Notes under the pieces: generated by a model
The model's database searches: none
Told to the model about the DNA's origin: nothing
The model's input: the letters and a program-made list of their open reading frames with translations, nothing else
Made by a program: the position numbers and the translations under genes
Assembly (NCBI RefSeq): GCF_943169825.2
Contig: NZ_OW968402.1
Location: forward strand, 1,674,001 to 1,738,000
DNA: 64,000 nucleotides
Direction of reading: 5' to 3'
Source: Varibaculum prostatecancerukia
GTDB taxonomy: Bacteria > Actinomycetota > Actinomycetes > Actinomycetales > Actinomycetaceae
Shown here: in pieces, positions 55,155-64,000 of the stretch
How the letters are laid out: each line of letters starts with the position of its first letter
Numbering within the stretch: position 1 is the first letter of the stretch

Positions 55155-58100
55155 ATGAAAGTTTCGTTCAAGCAAACCCTGGCTCTACTGCTAGCACTGG
55201 CATTGATACTTCCGGCGGCAGTGATACTTTCCCGACCGCTGACAGCTGACGCTGCGGAAACCAGCAAATACCAAAATTCCATGGAACTGGAACCAGTGAA
55301 GCTTCCTGCTGACACAACGACGGCAGATTTCGTCAAGAACCCGGATCAACCCCATATCTATACCCTCCGTAGCGACTTTAAGGTTGAAAGAGATAAAAAG
55401 GAGGACGGCACTACAAATTACGCCATTAACTACCAGCCCTATGTGGCGACCGTGGGGGAAGATGCTACTAAAGACGAAAAAGACAAGGTAAAAAAGACTA
55501 TTAAGCTGCCGGATTTCCTGGGTTACGATAAGCCCAAGGATAATTTCGTTATCGACTACAACACGGTGGTTAACGAAGGTAACCCCGTTAGCCCGCCCAG
55601 TGGCGATAATGTATGCGGAAAGGCCGATCAGAAAACTCGATCCTTTGACTACAAAGCTATTGAAAATGAAGTTACGATCAAGCATGTTTTCCAAGACCTC
55701 AATGATTTTGACAAATATGGCCCAAAACCCGGGGAAACAAAAATAATTGAAACCACCCAGAAAGGTGCCATCGGTTCCGATTTAAAAGTTAAGCCTTTAA
55801 AGGATGATGAAATAGCGGGTTTTATTCCAGAAGCTGATTCTATTACGGTGCAGGTTCCCCAAGACACTAAGAATTTTTCCGTGGAATACCGTTACAACCG
55901 TAACCACTATGACGTCACTTTCGACACCGATGGGGGTACGGAAGTTCCTTCCCGCACCCTGTACTACGGGCAGGTCATCCCCAACCTCGAGCAAAAAGAT
56001 ATCCCCACTAAAGTGGGAGCCACCTTCCAAGGCTGGAAACCTTCGGTGGACCTAAAAGATAACTCTGGCAAGACGACGTTTAAGGCCGGCGAAGTTATTA
56101 AAGACAGCAGCGGTAATGCGATTAAAGATCTAAACGCCAAGCTGATTATGCCCGCCGAAAACGTCAAATTCACCGCAGTGTGGAAAGATAACCCAGAGGC
56201 AGACTATGCAATCCAATTTTGGACGGAAAAGGCCGACTACCCCGAGGGGGCTTCTCTTTTAGAAAGGTACGATTTCGTGGGTACCCATGTATATAAGAAT
56301 CAGGCCACCGGTACTCGTCCAGACCTTGAAAAAGAGACGGTAAAAGGGGTGGAGTTTCCAGATCTAGATCAGGCACGGTTAGATAAAATATGGAACAAAC
56401 AAAGATTTAACCGGGGTAAGGACCTCTTCCTGAATAAATTCTATAAATACAATAAAGATTTAACTGATAAAGAAAACGCTGATCCAAATAGCCCCAACTT
56501 AGTAAAGACGGTTTCTTCCACCGGCAAAACCGTCTATAACATCTATTATGACCGCCAGGTGTATGACCTTTACTTTACGAAGTCGAATGCTAAGACGGGT
56601 GATCAAGCTGAGGCGACCTTCTATCCAGAAATTTGGAGACACGGTAAAAAGTTAGGCGAGCCGGGAAACCCCTACCACTTTAAGGCCCGGTTTAACCAGT
56701 TGATGACAGAGTGGCCAGATGACGCCCAAGAAACCAAGGGGTTTTCCGAGGGTAAGCAAAGTTTTGGCTGGAGTCCAAACTTCAATAATCCACAATGGAT
56801 TTACCGTGACACCCCTCCCTACCGGCTCTCGGCTGAAGAGTTTCTAGATATGGACGGCTACGACATACGGGGTGGTTACACCAAGAGGATTGATGCCGGA
56901 AATGGCGTCATTAAGGACCTCAAATGGTTTGAGTTCACTACTCTTTCTTTTGGTATCGAACAAAGGGGTGGCCCCAAAGAAACCACCCAGCCAATGCCTC
57001 ACCACATGGACTTTTGGATGGATGGGTTTGAACCCGGAGAGACCATCATTGACTACAATCTTTACCGAACCAAAGCGGATACCGCAGCAAAAACCTATGG
57101 TCACAAGTATCCAAAGGTGCAGGGCTTTACCCCTTACGGTACAGCCGAAGTCTCGGAGCAGCTTGACGTGGATGAGCTCGCTGAGGTGAACGAGGAGCGG
57201 AAAGAGACAACTCCCCTTCCTGACGAACAGGTAATAGACCCCTATGGCAACGACAAAACCAAGGGCGACATGCAGTTTATGAAAACGTTCTTTAACCGTG
57301 CTGATGAATTTGGGGACGTTGCCGATGACAGCGAGCCATTTGATAAAAATGGCTATATTCGTTTTAAGTACCACCGGAACAAGTACAAGTTGCGGTTCAA
57401 CAATGATCCCGCAAACCCCAAGGACGACAGTGAGTACAACCAGACCAATCAGACAGAGGTCTTCTACCAAAAGCCCTTAAAGGATTTAAACCTAGATGAC
57501 CCGCAGACCTTAATTGATCTAGAGCTGACGGATCTGGTGGAAAAAGATGACAATGGAAAGGACAGGATTAAAAGACCAGAGGGCCTGGCACCCCAAATGG
57601 TATTCAAGGGTTGGGCGCTAGACCCGGCGGGGCAGAAACTGGTTTGGGAAAACAAGGAAACTATGCCCGCGCACAACCTGGTTCTCTACGCTAAGTGGGG
57701 GGAACCAGACTATAAGTGGAAGGTAACCTTTGACCCCAATGGGGGCAAGCTAGATCCCATTGAGGAGAAGAATGTTACCACCGGCCCTAAGACCATTAGG
57801 GATGGCGATATCGCCGACCAAAAAGAAGTCACCTACCCGATAAAGGGTAAAAACGAAGGGGACAAGCAAGTCTTTACTGTTGTGCAGCGGCAAAAACTGG
57901 TAGAACCGAAAAAACGAACCCGGGAGGGCTATAGCTTCATGGGTTGGGAGGTGCTGCGCTATAAGAAGGATGCCAGTGGTAACTACACCGAGGAAGTGGA
58001 CGATTCTTATCGAAAAACCTATAAAGTTCCGGAACTTTACTCCTACGGTAACGACGTAGTAAGTCCCATTTACCTGAAAGCCATTTGGGTAAAAAATGAT

Positions 58101-59969
58101 ATGCAGGATGTCAAGGTTTTCCACCACTTCTTGGATAACAATCTCGCAATTGATAAGACCGTGAAGGATAATCCGGTTATAGAAACTAAAAGGAACCAGC
58201 GCGCCGATAAATACGTGGCCGCCATTGGTTCTAGGCAAGATGCCAATTGGATTTTGGCTTCCGATGCAGATTTGCAGAATACCAAGGACGAAGAAACTAA
58301 AAAACTCTATGACGATTATCAAAAACTGGCTGACGAGCTTGGTAACCGGGCAACGAAAGGTAACACCTATTTCCAGACGCTTAGGATAGAACCGAAACAG
58401 ATTTTAGAAGACGGGAAGTTAGTTGATAATCCGAAATCCAAGGACAATGAGTTCCACTTCTTCTATCGTCCTTTCCGGACCCGTAATTTCAAGGTTAACT
58501 ATGTGGACCAAAGAGCTCAGGCGGAGTTAGCGAAAGCCACTACCGATGCGGAAAAGAAAAAGATTATAGAGAAATACCGCATCCTGGATCAGAAACCAGT
58601 CACCAGTCAGGCGCGGCATTACGATGCTTGCAACTACAAGCCGATAACCGGCTGGCGGCTGACTTCTAAACCCCAGCAGCAGCTCTTCTACGATGTAGAT
58701 GAAGATACCAATGAATTCAAAGGAATCAATGGTACTGGTTCCGATGAGATTACCTTCTACTATCAGGATGTCAGGGTCATAGAGGTGCCCTCAGGTAGTC
58801 CTACTCCTCCAGAGAAGTCCGGGTACGTCCGGGTGACCTTTAAGGCCAGTAAGGGCGGCTCCTTTGGCAAAGATAAAGATGGGAAACCCATCACAGAAAT
58901 AAATTACGACGTATTGAAGGGGCTCAAGTCTGATCTGCTTCCAGTTCCCCAGGAATTGGAAAATGGAAAGCAGCCGGATGAAAACAAGTACTATGTCACT
59001 CCGGAAGAGGGCAAGAGCTTTATTAAGTGGGATAAGGAATCACTTTTACCGTCGGGCACGGAGATAAACGAAAACCATACCTTCACCGCACAGTTCGATT
59101 GGTCAGATCTGATGACTAAAGGGGTGGCGACTACCGAGTCCTTTAAGACTCCTGATGGCACCTGGATAAATAATTTCGTGCCCACTCTGGATGAGCTGAA
59201 AGCAGCTATTCAACTGCAGAGTAAAGACAAAACTAAGATAACCAAGCTGCCTGAGGGCGCGACGGTAAAGTTCGTAGATGATCAAGGTAACGAAGTAAAT
59301 ACCCAGGATGATCTCTACAATCTGGTAAAAGAAGAACCGGATTCAAACGAACTTGTTCGTACCGTGAAACTCAAAGCGAAAGTGCAATTTGCCAAAGAAT
59401 CAGAACCGCGGGAGATTGACGTTCCGATAAGGGTTTATAAGAACCGGTACGATGCGCCGCCTACGGCTACGGGAACCATGCCGGACTTCTTGATGCAGGC
59501 AACCGGTCCTCATGGCGATTTGGCTAAACTCTTGGATGGAAAAACCTATGTAAAGGTGACGGTGAAGCCCTCCAGTCGCCTGGGTAATCTGCCTCCTAAG
59601 AGCTATTGGGTTAACCCCAAGGCTTGGGTAGAGATTCCCGAAATTGCAGTCAGCGATAAAGATAAGGCCGCAAGCGGGTTTAAACATTGGTCAGCTAATA
59701 AAGCTGCCCAAAATGAGGGGCAAGCTAAACTGGGAGTTTATGACTTCATGAAACGGCATAAGTTCAGTGAGGACACGGTGATCACCCCGGTATTTGTAGA
59801 AAAAGTGGTGACCCCCGTACCGGAAAAGAAGCCTAATAAACCGATAGTGTCACCCGGTCCGGTAACCGGAGCTAATGCGCTGGTTTATCTCTATGCGGCA
59901 GCCTTGTTTACTGCAGCTGGCATCGCGCTGGTGATCAGCAGGACCAGGAGGAAAGCACAGCGGGCATAA
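55155..59969 (+). CDS. Large wall-associated protein with InlB-type repeats and Rib-like domain
   Basis: 1604 aa from the ATG at 55155, nine bases after GGAGGTGGG; upstream codons of the frame lack a ribosome site. The signal peptide is residues 1-35 (ends TADAAE). Listeria-Bacteroides (InlB B) repeats are at about 250 (VTFDTDGGTEV...GWKP) and 852 (VTFDPNGG). A Rib/alpha-like region is at about 1315-1430. A membrane helix (1575-1593) and a basic tail (SRTRRKAQRA) follow the motif GPVTG at about 1568, in the place of LPxTG. Composition is Lys/Asp/Asn-rich, unlike the neighbours. The likely role is adhesion or wall interaction; the ligand is unknown. Confidence 0.85.
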   Translation: MKVSFKQTLALLLALALILPAAVILSRPLTADAAETSKYQNSMELEPVKLPADTTTADFVKNPDQPHIYTLRSDFKVERDKKEDGTTNYAINYQPYVATVGEDATKDEKDKVKKTIKLPDFLGYDKPKDNFVIDYNTVVNEGNPVSPPSGDNVCGKADQKTRSFDYKAIENEVTIKHVFQDLNDFDKYGPKPGETKIIETTQKGAIGSDLKVKPLKDDEIAGFIPEADSITVQVPQDTKNFSVEYRYNRNHYDVTFDTDGGTEVPSRTLYYGQVIPNLEQKDIPTKVGATFQGWKPSVDLKDNSGKTTFKAGEVIKDSSGNAIKDLNAKLIMPAENVKFTAVWKDNPEADYAIQFWTEKADYPEGASLLERYDFVGTHVYKNQATGTRPDLEKETVKGVEFPDLDQARLDKIWNKQRFNRGKDLFLNKFYKYNKDLTDKENADPNSPNLVKTVSSTGKTVYNIYYDRQVYDLYFTKSNAKTGDQAEATFYPEIWRHGKKLGEPGNPYHFKARFNQLMTEWPDDAQETKGFSEGKQSFGWSPNFNNPQWIYRDTPPYRLSAEEFLDMDGYDIRGGYTKRIDAGNGVIKDLKWFEFTTLSFGIEQRGGPKETTQPMPHHMDFWMDGFEPGETIIDYNLYRTKADTAAKTYGHKYPKVQGFTPYGTAEVSEQLDVDELAEVNEERKETTPLPDEQVIDPYGNDKTKGDMQFMKTFFNRADEFGDVADDSEPFDKNGYIRFKYHRNKYKLRFNNDPANPKDDSEYNQTNQTEVFYQKPLKDLNLDDPQTLIDLELTDLVEKDDNGKDRIKRPEGLAPQMVFKGWALDPAGQKLVWENKETMPAHNLVLYAKWGEPDYKWKVTFDPNGGKLDPIEEKNVTTGPKTIRDGDIADQKEVTYPIKGKNEGDKQVFTVVQRQKLVEPKKRTREGYSFMGWEVLRYKKDASGNYTEEVDDSYRKTYKVPELYSYGNDVVSPIYLKAIWVKNDMQDVKVFHHFLDNNLAIDKTVKDNPVIETKRNQRADKYVAAIGSRQDANWILASDADLQNTKDEETKKLYDDYQKLADELGNRATKGNTYFQTLRIEPKQILEDGKLVDNPKSKDNEFHFFYRPFRTRNFKVNYVDQRAQAELAKATTDAEKKKIIEKYRILDQKPVTSQARHYDACNYKPITGWRLTSKPQQQLFYDVDEDTNEFKGINGTGSDEITFYYQDVRVIEVPSGSPTPPEKSGYVRVTFKASKGGSFGKDKDGKPITEINYDVLKGLKSDLLPVPQELENGKQPDENKYYVTPEEGKSFIKWDKESLLPSGTEINENHTFTAQFDWSDLMTKGVATTESFKTPDGTWINNFVPTLDELKAAIQLQSKDKTKITKLPEGATVKFVDDQGNEVNTQDDLYNLVKEEPDSNELVRTVKLKAKVQFAKESEPREIDVPIRVYKNRYDAPPTATGTMPDFLMQATGPHGDLAKLLDGKTYVKVTVKPSSRLGNLPPKSYWVNPKAWVEIPEIAVSDKDKAASGFKHWSANKAAQNEGQAKLGVYDFMKRHKFSEDTVITPVFVEKVVTPVPEKKPNKPIVSPGPVTGANALVYLYAAALFTAAGIALVISRTRRKAQRA

Positions 59970-60000
59970 CCCGCAATCATCCCTGAGGGTAAAACTAAGT

Positions 60001-60038
60001 AAGGGTGGGGACGCGAATTCGCTCGCGTCCCCACCCTT
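60001..60038. terminator. Hairpin between the wall-protein gene and hsp20
   Basis: A perfect 16-bp stem (60001-60016 with 60023-60038) and six-base loop lie 31 bp after the wall-protein stop, and the convergent hsp20 ends at 60092. The plus-strand 3' flank is AAAAAATTATTT, so the U tail is short. It probably serves both genes. Confidence 0.7.
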
Positions 60039-60091
60039 AAAAAATTATTTACTGCTCCCGGGTCTACTGCCCCTTGGGCCGTAATCCCCTA

Positions 60092-60535
60092 CTAGCCGGC
60101 GTCATTGAGAATCTCGCCGCTACCCTCTATCTGGCGAGTACCGCGCTGCACCGCAATCTTGCGGGGCTTAGCTTCTTCTGCCACCGGGATAACCAGCTTG
60201 AGGACTCCGTCGACATATTCCGCCTCTACCTGGTCAAGAGCCACCCCATTACCTAAGGTAAGTTGGCGGGCAAAAGTGCCGAAGGGACGCTCGTGGGTCA
60301 GCCACTGACCACCAGCGATTTCGGGGGATTTGCGCTCGGCGCGAATAGTGAGGGTGCGATCCTCGATATCGATATCTACACTGGCCGGATCCACCCCCGG
60401 CAGATCAAAGAGGGCGATGAACTTTTCCCCATCGCGATACAAATCCAGGGGCATCGCTGCCCGGGAGGGACCTTGACGCATGGCGTCATCAAAAATTGCT
60501 TCCATCTGACGGAAGGGATCATACCTGCGAACCAT
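60092..60535 (-). CDS. hsp20: Small heat-shock protein (Hsp20/alpha-crystallin)
   Basis: 147 aa with AAGGAG before the ATG. The alpha-crystallin domain spans about residues 35-130: LDLYRDGEKFIALFDLPGVDPASVDIDIEDRTLTIRAERK, then FGTFARQLTLGNGVALDQVEAEYVDGVLKLVIPV (the GVLKLVIP signature). It holds unfolding proteins for refolding by DnaK and ClpB, both encoded in this window. The CIRCE-like site at 60608-60634 lies 73 bp upstream, so it is likely HrcA-regulated. No HAIR site is visible. Confidence 0.93.
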   Translation of the reverse strand: MVRRYDPFRQMEAIFDDAMRQGPSRAAMPLDLYRDGEKFIALFDLPGVDPASVDIDIEDRTLTIRAERKSPEIAGGQWLTHERPFGTFARQLTLGNGVALDQVEAEYVDGVLKLVIPVAEEAKPRKIAVQRGTRQIEGSGEILNDAG

Positions 60536-60607
60536 GATTACTCCTTACCCCCGCAAAGCTGCGGGAAATCTTCTTGCCGAGAGTTTCTCGGCCTCACGTC
60601 TCCTATT

Positions 60608-60634
60608 TTGGCACTCGAAGCACCTTAGTGCTAG
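60608..60634. promoter_or_regulatory. CIRCE-like operator (HrcA) upstream of hsp20
   Basis: TTGGCACTC, nine bases, TAGTGCTAG. Compared with CIRCE (TTAGCACTC-N9-GAGTGCTAA) the left half has one mismatch and the right half two, with the exact nine-base spacing. An imperfect palindrome gccgagaaactctcggc lies between it and the start codon (about 60574-60593). Confidence 0.75.
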
Positions 60635-60829
60635 TGAATTATTCTGGAGGCGAAAACTTAAGCGCCCTAGGCTCAACTTTACTTTTTTCTTTGCTCCCGC
60701 ACCCTCCTAAAACAAAAAAAGTCCTTTTAACAGGCAATATTGTTCCTCTTTGGGGATTACCAGTAATCTCAGACCGAAACGCCGCCCCAAAGACGCCCGA
60801 AAAGCGTTTGCTACTGAGAAAATGAAGAC

Positions 60830-61375
60830 ATGAGCACGCGATACCTACCTTTGTTCGTCTACGGCACCTTGAAACTCGGTTCGCGCGGCTTTGGCTCCAG
60901 TCTGAAAGCCGCAGTGACCGAATTCGCCCCGGCCTATCTGCGGGAAGCCTCCCTATATATCGGAGCCTCCTATCCGATGGCAATCCGCTCTATCGGCGGC
61001 ACCGGGATCGTGGGACAGGTATTGCTAGTCGAACAGCGTCTTTTTGAAGAAACCCTGGAAGAACTGGACGAATACGAAGGCTACCTAGGTGAGGGCGACC
61101 CCAACAATATGTACACCCGCCAAACCGTGCGGGTAGAAGTATTCCCCGATGAGGACAGCACCTGGGAAGGCCCCACGCAAGACGTAAAAGCCTACATCTA
61201 TATGGCTACCCCCGATTCCTTCCGCGATCACCGCGGGGAGCTGGTACTCTCCCCCAGCGGTGACTGGGAAAACCACGAGGAAGAGTGGGAGGAGCTGTCC
61301 CCCGCCCTCGAGGACACGCAAGACCCCAACGTTGATGAACGTTTCGCCGACGACGAGGACGAGCTAGACCGCTAA
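60830..61375 (+). CDS. Gamma-glutamylcyclotransferase-like (AIG2/GGCT) protein
   Basis: 181 aa. The N-terminal LFVYGTLKLGSRG is the substrate-binding signature VYGTLK of the AIG2/GGCT fold. The catalytic acid is likely the Glu in LEELDEYEGY, with the metal-free sugar-like pocket conserved (YEGYLGEGDPNNMYTRQ). The C-terminal 30 residues are acidic and outside the fold (TQDPNVDERFADDEDELDR). It may cyclise a gamma-glutamyl amine or other amide; the substrate is not certain. It diverges from hsp20. Confidence 0.8.
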   Translation: MSTRYLPLFVYGTLKLGSRGFGSSLKAAVTEFAPAYLREASLYIGASYPMAIRSIGGTGIVGQVLLVEQRLFEETLEELDEYEGYLGEGDPNNMYTRQTVRVEVFPDEDSTWEGPTQDVKAYIYMATPDSFRDHRGELVLSPSGDWENHEEEWEELSPALEDTQDPNVDERFADDEDELDR

Positions 61376-61378
61376 AGC

Positions 61379-62509
61379 CTACTTCTTTCCTTCAGCGCCC
61401 GCCGCCAAGGATTGCTGATACTTCATCATCACCTTTTGCTGGGACTCTTGCCCCGCTAGGAACCAGCGTCCATCGATTTCCTGCCACCCCATTATTTGCA
61501 GGGGCGTACCTTTTTTATCCTTAATCAGAATCGCTTTTACACCCCCGGCATCTGCCGCTTTTTCGGGCGCAAACACCATATCTTTTAGCTTAATAGCCGG
61601 ATTGTCCGGAACCTGCGCAAACGCTTCTTTAGCGGCAGCGGTACACTTCTCCACGCTATCGCGGTTTTCTTCGGATTTTTTACTTAAAGCTGCCACTAGT
61701 TCCCCACGCGCAGTCGGGGAGCTAAGCACACATAAAGTTTCGGCGTCCTTATCCAGTAGCGCCCCGTAATAAGCCCGCGCACCCTCCTTGGGGGAAGCGG
61801 CACCTTCAGGATTAAAGATCTTTTGTAAAATCCCACTGGCATATAGTCCTACTACCACCAGGGCGATGACGGCTACTACCCCCAAAATCCAGGCGACAAC
61901 CCGGCGGGTAGTTGAATGATCGGGACGCACACTCTCGATTTTCTTTACCGAAATCTGGGAAACATCAAATGCGCTCCCCGCTGGCAGGGTCGGTACTTCC
62001 TCCCGGTCAACGTGTCCGCCAACTTGATTACCCCAAACCCGTTCGTCGTCTTTATTCTCCCCTGCCTCATCTGGCTGCTCCGGCGATTCTGACCGGCTAC
62101 CGGCTAAAGGTAAGATTTCGGGAACCTGGAACTGCTTATCGTCGCTATTGTCCTCGCCGCTGCGCAAGACTGTGTCCTCTGGATCTGCGCTATCTGCGGC
62201 GTCTGCGCTATCTTCAGCAGCTCCGGCATCATCGCCGTCTTCGGCGGCTTTTACGTCATCAGAATCTTCGGAGTCATCGGAATCATTATCGGCTTCCCTC
62301 AGGTGGTCAGGGTGCTCGGATTCCGTATCCGGATCCTCGCCCTTCAGAGTGGGGGCGGAAACCTGTTTCTCGTCCTCCTCGCGGGTTTGTGGCGAGGGAT
62401 TTTCCTCCCCGTTCGCCGCCGGCGAAAGCTTTTCCTGGTTCCCGGAACTCTTATCGGCATCGTTTACGCCATGCCCAGCCGTTTCTTCTTTATCTTGTTC
62501 ATTACTCAT
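61379..62509 (-). CDS. Acidic membrane protein with extracellular C-terminal domain
   Basis: 376 aa. Residues 1-200 are very acidic (Asp, Glu, Ser; runs such as DDSEDSDDVKAAEDGDDAGAAED) and likely disordered and cytosolic. A single membrane helix occupies about 207-227 (VVAWILGVVAVIALVVVGLYASGIL). The last ~145 residues form an extracellular domain with one helix-rich and several beta segments (GARAYYGALLDKDAETLCVLSSPTARGELVAALS; MGWQEIDGRWFLAG). This resembles the DUF4878/NTF2-like lipoprotein class. No role is known. It converges with the GGCT-like gene (stop 3 bp apart). Confidence 0.78.
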   Translation of the reverse strand: MSNEQDKEETAGHGVNDADKSSGNQEKLSPAANGEENPSPQTREEDEKQVSAPTLKGEDPDTESEHPDHLREADNDSDDSEDSDDVKAAEDGDDAGAAEDSADAADSADPEDTVLRSGEDNSDDKQFQVPEILPLAGSRSESPEQPDEAGENKDDERVWGNQVGGHVDREEVPTLPAGSAFDVSQISVKKIESVRPDHSTTRRVVAWILGVVAVIALVVVGLYASGILQKIFNPEGAASPKEGARAYYGALLDKDAETLCVLSSPTARGELVAALSKKSEENRDSVEKCTAAAKEAFAQVPDNPAIKLKDMVFAPEKAADAGGVKAILIKDKKGTPLQIMGWQEIDGRWFLAGQESQQKVMMKYQQSLAAGAEGKK

Positions 62510-62683
62510 AGGGCGATACTACCGGGAATACCCGGTTATATGCTCATTCATCTGGTTTCAGCGGTCGCGAGCTGGCAAAATCTTCGATACCCTGGAAACA
62601 GGTCGCTGAAAATCAGCATTATAAAATAGCTGGTTAACGGCCTTTGAAAGTATAAATTACCCAACAAAGTAGGGATAGGAATA

Positions 62684-63172
62684 ATGGCAAATAGCAAACA
62701 AGAAAAAAAGACTCCGACTGTAGTACCCACCGCGGAAGAAGCCAAGGAACTCATCCCTGCAAATAATGTTGCCGAGGATCAAGGTCAGGGTCTAACCACC
62801 GTTGCCGACCAGGTAGTGGCCAAAGTTGCCGGTCTCGCCATTAAAGAGATTCCGGGAGTCTACGATCTTGGTAACTCTGCCGCCCGCGCCCTGGGGGCTT
62901 TGCGCTCCAAGGTGGGAGCCTCAGAAAGCATCACCCAGGGCATCTCTGTAGAAATCGGACAGACCCAAACCGCGCTGGACGTAGTGCTAATCGTGGAATA
63001 CCCCTACCCGGTACACGAAGTAGCCGACAAAGTCCGCGAAGCGATTTTCTCGTCTGTTGAAGGGTTAGTAGGCCTGGAAGTAACCGAAGTAAACATCAAG
63101 GTTACCGATGTGCATGTACCCGACAGTGACGAAGAAAAAGAAGAAGAGAAGGAAAGCAAGGATCTGAAGTAG
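62684..63172 (+). CDS. Asp23/Gls24 family envelope stress protein (first copy)
   Basis: 162 aa with AGGGATAGGA ahead of the ATG. The Asp23 core is residues 35-145: GLTTVADQVVAKVAGLAIKEIPGVYDLG, then an acidic VEIGQTQTALDVVLIVEYPYPVHEVADKVREAIFSSVEGLVGLEVTEVNIKVTDVHV. The C-terminus is Glu/Lys-rich. Family members bind or coat the membrane and respond to alkaline or envelope stress. It leads a four-gene operon (small membrane protein, second Asp23, DUF6286-like). Confidence 0.9.
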   Translation: MANSKQEKKTPTVVPTAEEAKELIPANNVAEDQGQGLTTVADQVVAKVAGLAIKEIPGVYDLGNSAARALGALRSKVGASESITQGISVEIGQTQTALDVVLIVEYPYPVHEVADKVREAIFSSVEGLVGLEVTEVNIKVTDVHVPDSDEEKEEEKESKDLK

Positions 63173-63195
63173 CCTTCGCCGGAAAGGAAAATAAA

Positions 63196-63390
63196 ATGAC
63201 CACCATAGCCGGTATTTTTTGCGGTGCTTTTCTGGCCTATATGGCCGTAGCTCACGGATTCTTCGGATTTTTAGTTGCCATCCTGTTTATGGCCATCGGA
63301 GCCGTGTTAGGCAGGGCGGCTTCTGGGAAGCTAGATCTGAAAGGCGTTGGTGAAGCCCTGATCGGCAAGCACACCACCACCTCCGATTAG
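63196..63390 (+). CDS. Small DUF2273-like membrane protein
   Basis: 64 aa. Two hydrophobic helices (AGIFCGAFLAYMAVAHGFFGF and FLVAILFMAIGAVLGRAAS) are followed by a short polar tail. It lies between the two Asp23 genes, where a small DUF2273 protein of this size is usual in actinobacteria. The role may be to anchor Asp23 proteins at the membrane (inferred from order and from AmaP-type partners elsewhere). Confidence 0.8.
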   Translation: MTTIAGIFCGAFLAYMAVAHGFFGFLVAILFMAIGAVLGRAASGKLDLKGVGEALIGKHTTTSD

Positions 63391-63404
63391 AAAGGAGGCG
63401 GCTA

Positions 63405-63761
63405 ATGCAATCCGATAAGGAACAGGCGGAGCTTACGGGAATCACCACGGTTTCCGCGCGGGCAATCCAAACCATTGTGGCCGCCACCACTGGGCGCCGC
63501 ATCAGCGTACCCGATAAGCTGATAAAAGTTACTACCCATGATGACCAGGGACTATTGGGGATAGATATTTCTTGTCCCCTGGACTATGACGCTCTGGACA
63601 CCATTGGGCAGACCCCGGACGCTTCGGTGTTTTCACTGGCAGGCGAGGCACGCCAAGACATTGTTAACCGCGTTAGCGAAATCGCCGGGGTAAAAGTAGG
63701 GCGCGTAAACCTGCGGCTAACCGGACTTTATAAACATCAGGAACGGAGGCAGCTGCAATGA
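63405..63761 (+). CDS. Asp23/Gls24 family protein (second copy)
   Basis: 118 aa with AAAGGAGGCGGC ahead of the ATG at 63405. A shorter Asp23-like fold: GITTVSARAIQTIVAATTG, then VTTHDDQGLLGIDISCPL, ARQDIVNRVSEIAGVKVGRVNLRLTGL. The usual early membrane- or self-association helices are present, but the acidic end of copy one is lacking. The stop (63759-63761) overlaps the ATG of the next gene by four bases. Confidence 0.85.
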   Translation: MQSDKEQAELTGITTVSARAIQTIVAATTGRRISVPDKLIKVTTHDDQGLLGIDISCPLDYDALDTIGQTPDASVFSLAGEARQDIVNRVSEIAGVKVGRVNLRLTGLYKHQERRQLQ

Positions 63762-64000
63762 GTACGCAATCCAGCAAATCCGGTCCTTATGTGTCTTATC
63801 TAGTCCGGCGGGAAACTCATTCCTCCCGGGCGCTAATCAGCGTTATCGTGGCGCTACTCTTGATGGCGGGGCTAGGGTATTTAGCTACCGAGGGAGTGCT
63901 GGCCGCGCTAGGCCGCCCTCCCCTATTGGCGACCCCCCAAGATTTGTGGGAGCAAGCCCCTGCCGCTTTGCAGGAAAAGTCTCGCCCCCTAGTAATCATC
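63758..64000 (+). CDS. DUF6286-like membrane protein, 5' part only
   Basis: The first 81 residues before the right edge. It begins at an ATG that overlaps the preceding stop (ATGA). A cytosolic start (YVSYLVRRETHSSRA) is followed by one membrane helix (LISVIVALLLMAGLGYLATEGVLAAL) and an extracytosolic stretch. This architecture and position match DUF6286 proteins that complete the Asp23 locus. The domain is incomplete. Confidence 0.72.
   Translation, partial: MSTQSSKSGPYVSYLVRRETHSSRALISVIVALLLMAGLGYLATEGVLAALGRPPLLATPQDLWEQAPAALQEKSRPLVII

Overview
The window is chromosomal DNA of a Gram-positive actinobacterium, most likely of the Actinomycetaceae type (inference; no rRNA is present to name it). 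Supporting signs are a dnaK-grpE-dnaJ-hspR operon under HspR (HAIR) operators, a DUF3027 gene beside a cold-shock gene, a DtxR/IdeR-type regulator, two Asp23/Gls24 genes followed by a DUF6286-like gene, an NADP isocitrate dehydrogenase of the dimeric eukaryote-like type, class II aldolase, and giant wall proteins. Base composition is moderately GC-rich. I found no tRNA, rRNA, transposase or CRISPR array.

Layout. 1-7578 (minus) is one uninterrupted giant surface-protein gene of at least 2526 codons that runs off the left edge; it has leucine-rich repeats, MucBP-like domains and SpaA/Cna-B-like modules, and carries a nine-G tract early in its coding sequence. 7579-10408 is an accessory island: a DUF559/AbiEi-like gene (8309-9379) flanked on both sides by arrays of a 19-bp GAGGG unit in convergent orientations. 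10409-16474 holds an NlpC/P60 hydrolase, a DtxR-type regulator, serC, a purine permease, a DUF3027 protein and a cold-shock protein. 16605-22471 is a TPM-TPM-PspA envelope-stress-like operon. 22574-27919 is carA-carB plus a TauE-type transporter. 27920-28732 contains a third GAGGG array.

28733-39786 carries fba, a PQQ-propeller-like lipoprotein, a pyrE-SDR-SpoU methyltransferase operon, divergent xth, a TetR-serine hydrolase pair and clpB. 40002-45370 is the dnaK operon with an extra membrane-protein gene at its 3' end. 45768-47299 has a GNAT acetyltransferase and an aldo/keto reductase. 47696-52554 is a glycolytic operon: a LacI-like sugar sensor without a DNA-binding domain, a tandem-fused phosphofructokinase, and pgi. 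Then come icd, an alpha/beta hydrolase and a second large wall protein (55155-59969). The right end has hsp20 behind a CIRCE-like operator, a gamma-glutamylcyclotransferase-like gene, an acidic membrane protein and the Asp23 locus.

How it fits together. Heat-shock control appears to use two systems: HspR/HAIR at dnaK and clpB, and HrcA/CIRCE at hsp20. Sugar catabolism is represented by fba, pfk and pgi, and pyrimidine synthesis by carAB and pyrE. The least conventional parts are the GAGGG arrays around the DUF559 gene, the giant adhesin with possible phase variation, the two-domain phosphofructokinase next to an HTH-less sugar sensor, and an inverted-repeat-bounded element at 47346-47674.
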